From contig CAIZNF010000172.1 in assembly GCA_903934275.1 (NCBI GenBank), positions 1 to 5,099 of the forward strand: a DNA stretch of 5,099 bases, given 5' to 3'. Positions 4,369 to 5,099 of this stretch are shown piece by piece. Both the position numbers and the translations under genes were made by a program. The notes under the pieces were generated by a model, which saw only the letters and a program-made list of their open reading frames with translations, searched no databases and was not told the origin of the DNA. Every line of letters starts with the position of its first letter. Position 1 is the stretch's first letter. The DNA comes from an uncultured Nitrosomonadales bacterium (GTDB taxonomy: Bacteria; Pseudomonadota; Gammaproteobacteria; Burkholderiales; Gallionellaceae).

Positions 4369-4650
4369 TCAGATGCCTAAAATATCCGAATGGGTGCCTG
4401 TGTGGACGAGCCAAAGGTTGGTGTCATCGGCTTTGTAAAGCAGCAGCCAGTCTGGCTCGATGTGCAAGTCACGGTAGTTTTTCCAGTTTCCTTTTAGCGG
4501 ATGGTCTCTGAGTTCACGCGGCAGTAGTTGGCGTGTTGCCAGCAGTTCGATGACTGTGCGCAGTTTCGCTGTATCTTTGCCGCGCCGTTTTGCAAGTGCC
4601 ACGGCTTTATCGAATTTGTGGGTGGTATGGACTGCGCGCGGGGGTTTCAT
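4369..4650 (-). CDS. yafQ: YafQ-family mRNA interferase toxin
   Basis: This 93-residue toxin is of the YafQ branch of the RelE superfamily, ribosome-dependent endoribonucleases that cut mRNA during translation. The family block runs LPRELRDHPLKGNW (43-56), YRDLHIEPDWLLLY (59-72) and LVHTGTHSDIL (81-91). Residues H50, H63, D67, W68 and H87 fall at the same positions as the active-site residues reported for E. coli YafQ (from memory). The functionally important F91 of that protein is L91 here. Length is normal and the frame intact. Its ATG shares one base with the antitoxin stop (TGATG, 4652-4648), which indicates coupled translation. A hairpin follows the stop codon within 10 bases. Confidence 0.93.
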   Translation of the reverse strand: MKPPRAVHTTHKFDKAVALAKRRGKDTAKLRTVIELLATRQLLPRELRDHPLKGNWKNYRDLHIEPDWLLLYKADDTNLWLVHTGTHSDILGI

Positions 4651-4889
4651 CAGATACCGAGCGTGCGGTATAGCTCGGCGGTGCTGGCGTGGGTTGTGAC
4701 TTCTCCCCGCTCAACGGCTTCAATCGCCGCGATGGTTTCTTTGTTCGGCATTTCTTGGCGGGCTATGTATGAGCGCATCAAGTCGCGGACGATCTGAGCG
4801 GCCGGTCGCTGCATGGTTGCCGCCACTGTCATAAATTGGTCGCGTAATTCCGATTCCATCTTGATGGACATCTGCACTTCCTTAGACAT
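4650..4889 (-). CDS. RelB/DinJ-like ribbon-helix-helix antitoxin
   Basis: This 79-residue protein directly precedes and overlaps the yafQ gene by one base, the position of DinJ in dinJ-yafQ operons. EVQMSIKMESELRDQFMTVA (4-23) fits the DNA-binding strand and first helix, and RPAAQIVRDLMRSYIA (28-43) the second helix of a ribbon-helix-helix fold. The C-terminal part, with ETIAAIEAVERGE (51-63) and the ending ELYRTLGI (72-79), resembles the toxin-binding tail of RelB/DinJ proteins; E. coli DinJ ends similarly. The ATG at 4889 has AGG about 9 bases upstream. An ATG at 4871 (residue 7) preceded by AAGGA is a credible alternative, but leaves the ribbon very close to the N-terminus. Family assignment rests on motif and context; a generic CopG-like label is also possible. 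Confidence 0.88.
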   Translation of the reverse strand: MSKEVQMSIKMESELRDQFMTVAATMQRPAAQIVRDLMRSYIARQEMPNKETIAAIEAVERGEVTTHASTAELYRTLGI

Positions 4890-4913
4890 CGTTATTTACC
4901 TGCGTAGGGTGGG

Positions 4914-4930
4914 ATTAGGGGCAATCTAAT
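4914..4930. promoter_or_regulatory. Candidate operator over the -10 of the DinJ/YafQ promoter
   Basis: ATTAG (4914-4918) and CTAAT (4926-4930) form an inverted repeat with a 7-base centre, overlapping the -10 box and the expected start point. The arms are short, so this is a suggestion based on position and the usual autoregulation of antitoxins. Confidence 0.35.
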
Positions 4931-4951
4931 AGATGTGCTGTGTGATGTCAA
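4923..4951 (-). promoter_or_regulatory. Promoter of the DinJ/YafQ-type operon
   Basis: On the minus strand a perfect TTGACA (4951-4946) is followed after exactly 17 bp by TAGATT (4928-4923, 4 of 6 matches). The predicted start near 4916 leaves a leader of about 27 bases before the ATG at 4889. Confidence 0.7.
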
Positions 4952-5009
4952 TCGGCAGTCCAGGGCAATCGCATCAAAATCGAAGCGCAGCAAAGGCATA
5001 AATCGCGAC

Positions 5010-5018
5010 TGATACTAT
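5010..5018 (+). promoter_or_regulatory. Possible extended -10 element, rightward
   Basis: TGATACTAT has the TGn spacing of an extended -10 box with TACTAT as the hexamer. No good -35 is seen upstream. It would drive the possible gene start at 5065/5068, divergent from the DinJ/YafQ operon. Confidence 0.25.
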
Positions 5019-5067
5019 AGGTTGACGGATTGTTTCCGATAACCCATCTTTTTCTCAGGGGAAAATG

Positions 5068-5099
5068 ATGGGGGTTAATAACTGCGAGGTAGCGGGCAA
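5068..5099 (+). CDS. Possible start of a rightward gene, cut by the window edge
   Basis: AGGGG (5057-5061) lies 6 bases before an ATG at 5068, with another ATG directly before it at 5065. The frame reads MGVNNCEVAG and stays open to the end of the window. Ten residues are too few to recognise a family, and only the ribosome-site spacing and a possible promoter upstream support it. Confidence 0.25.
   Translation, partial: MGVNNCEVAG

Overview
The window has the GC-rich composition and gene types of a proteobacterium. The RAYT transposase resembles Pseudomonas-type RAYTs, and the repeat families suggest a beta- or gammaproteobacterium. This is a guess, because no taxonomic marker gene is present. 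All five confidently called genes lie on the minus strand. Reading in their direction of transcription (right to left), the order is: a DinJ/YafQ-type toxin-antitoxin (TA) pair, a ParD/ParE TA pair, a large O-antigen ligase/polymerase-family membrane protein, and a small REP-associated tyrosine transposase (RAYT).

Left part (1-1068): a complete REP/RAYT system. The RAYT gene (331-783) sits between two tandem arrays of paired inverted REP hairpins. The left array (1-316) has a 158-bp period and the right array (801-1068) a 105-bp period. Both use the same two hairpins: REP-A, core GCGCGGTTTACCGCGC or its TTCA-loop variant, and REP-B, core GCGCGGAAATCCGCGC. They face each other across a conserved 37-38 bp linker and carry GTAG, or a one-base variant such as GTGG, at the outer foot. 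A further REP pair lies at 3151-3250.

Centre (1125-3020): a 631-residue polytopic inner-membrane protein of the Wzy/WaaL/PglL superfamily with a soluble C-terminal domain. It is flanked on both sides by REP pairs and has no glycan gene next to it in this window.

Right part (3251-4889): two type II TA modules embedded in a second, unrelated repeat family. Its signature is the palindrome RATCAATGGGGTCAGACTCC followed by ATTGATY. Two places (3256-3333 and 4268-4359) show a row of partial left half-sites ending in one complete palindrome. A roughly 220-bp element bounded by perfect 18-bp inverted repeats (3315-3533) encloses a large imperfect hairpin. The parDE genes are bracketed by inverted copies of the same half-site. 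Each TA pair has its own recognisable sigma-70-type promoter with an overlapping inverted repeat, as expected for autoregulated antitoxins. The last 200 bases hold the DinJ-like promoter and perhaps the start of a rightward gene.

Overall this is an accessory, repeat-rich region. Ordinary genes are separated by two hairpin-repeat families. One family has its probable mobilising enzyme on site; the other has none visible in the window.
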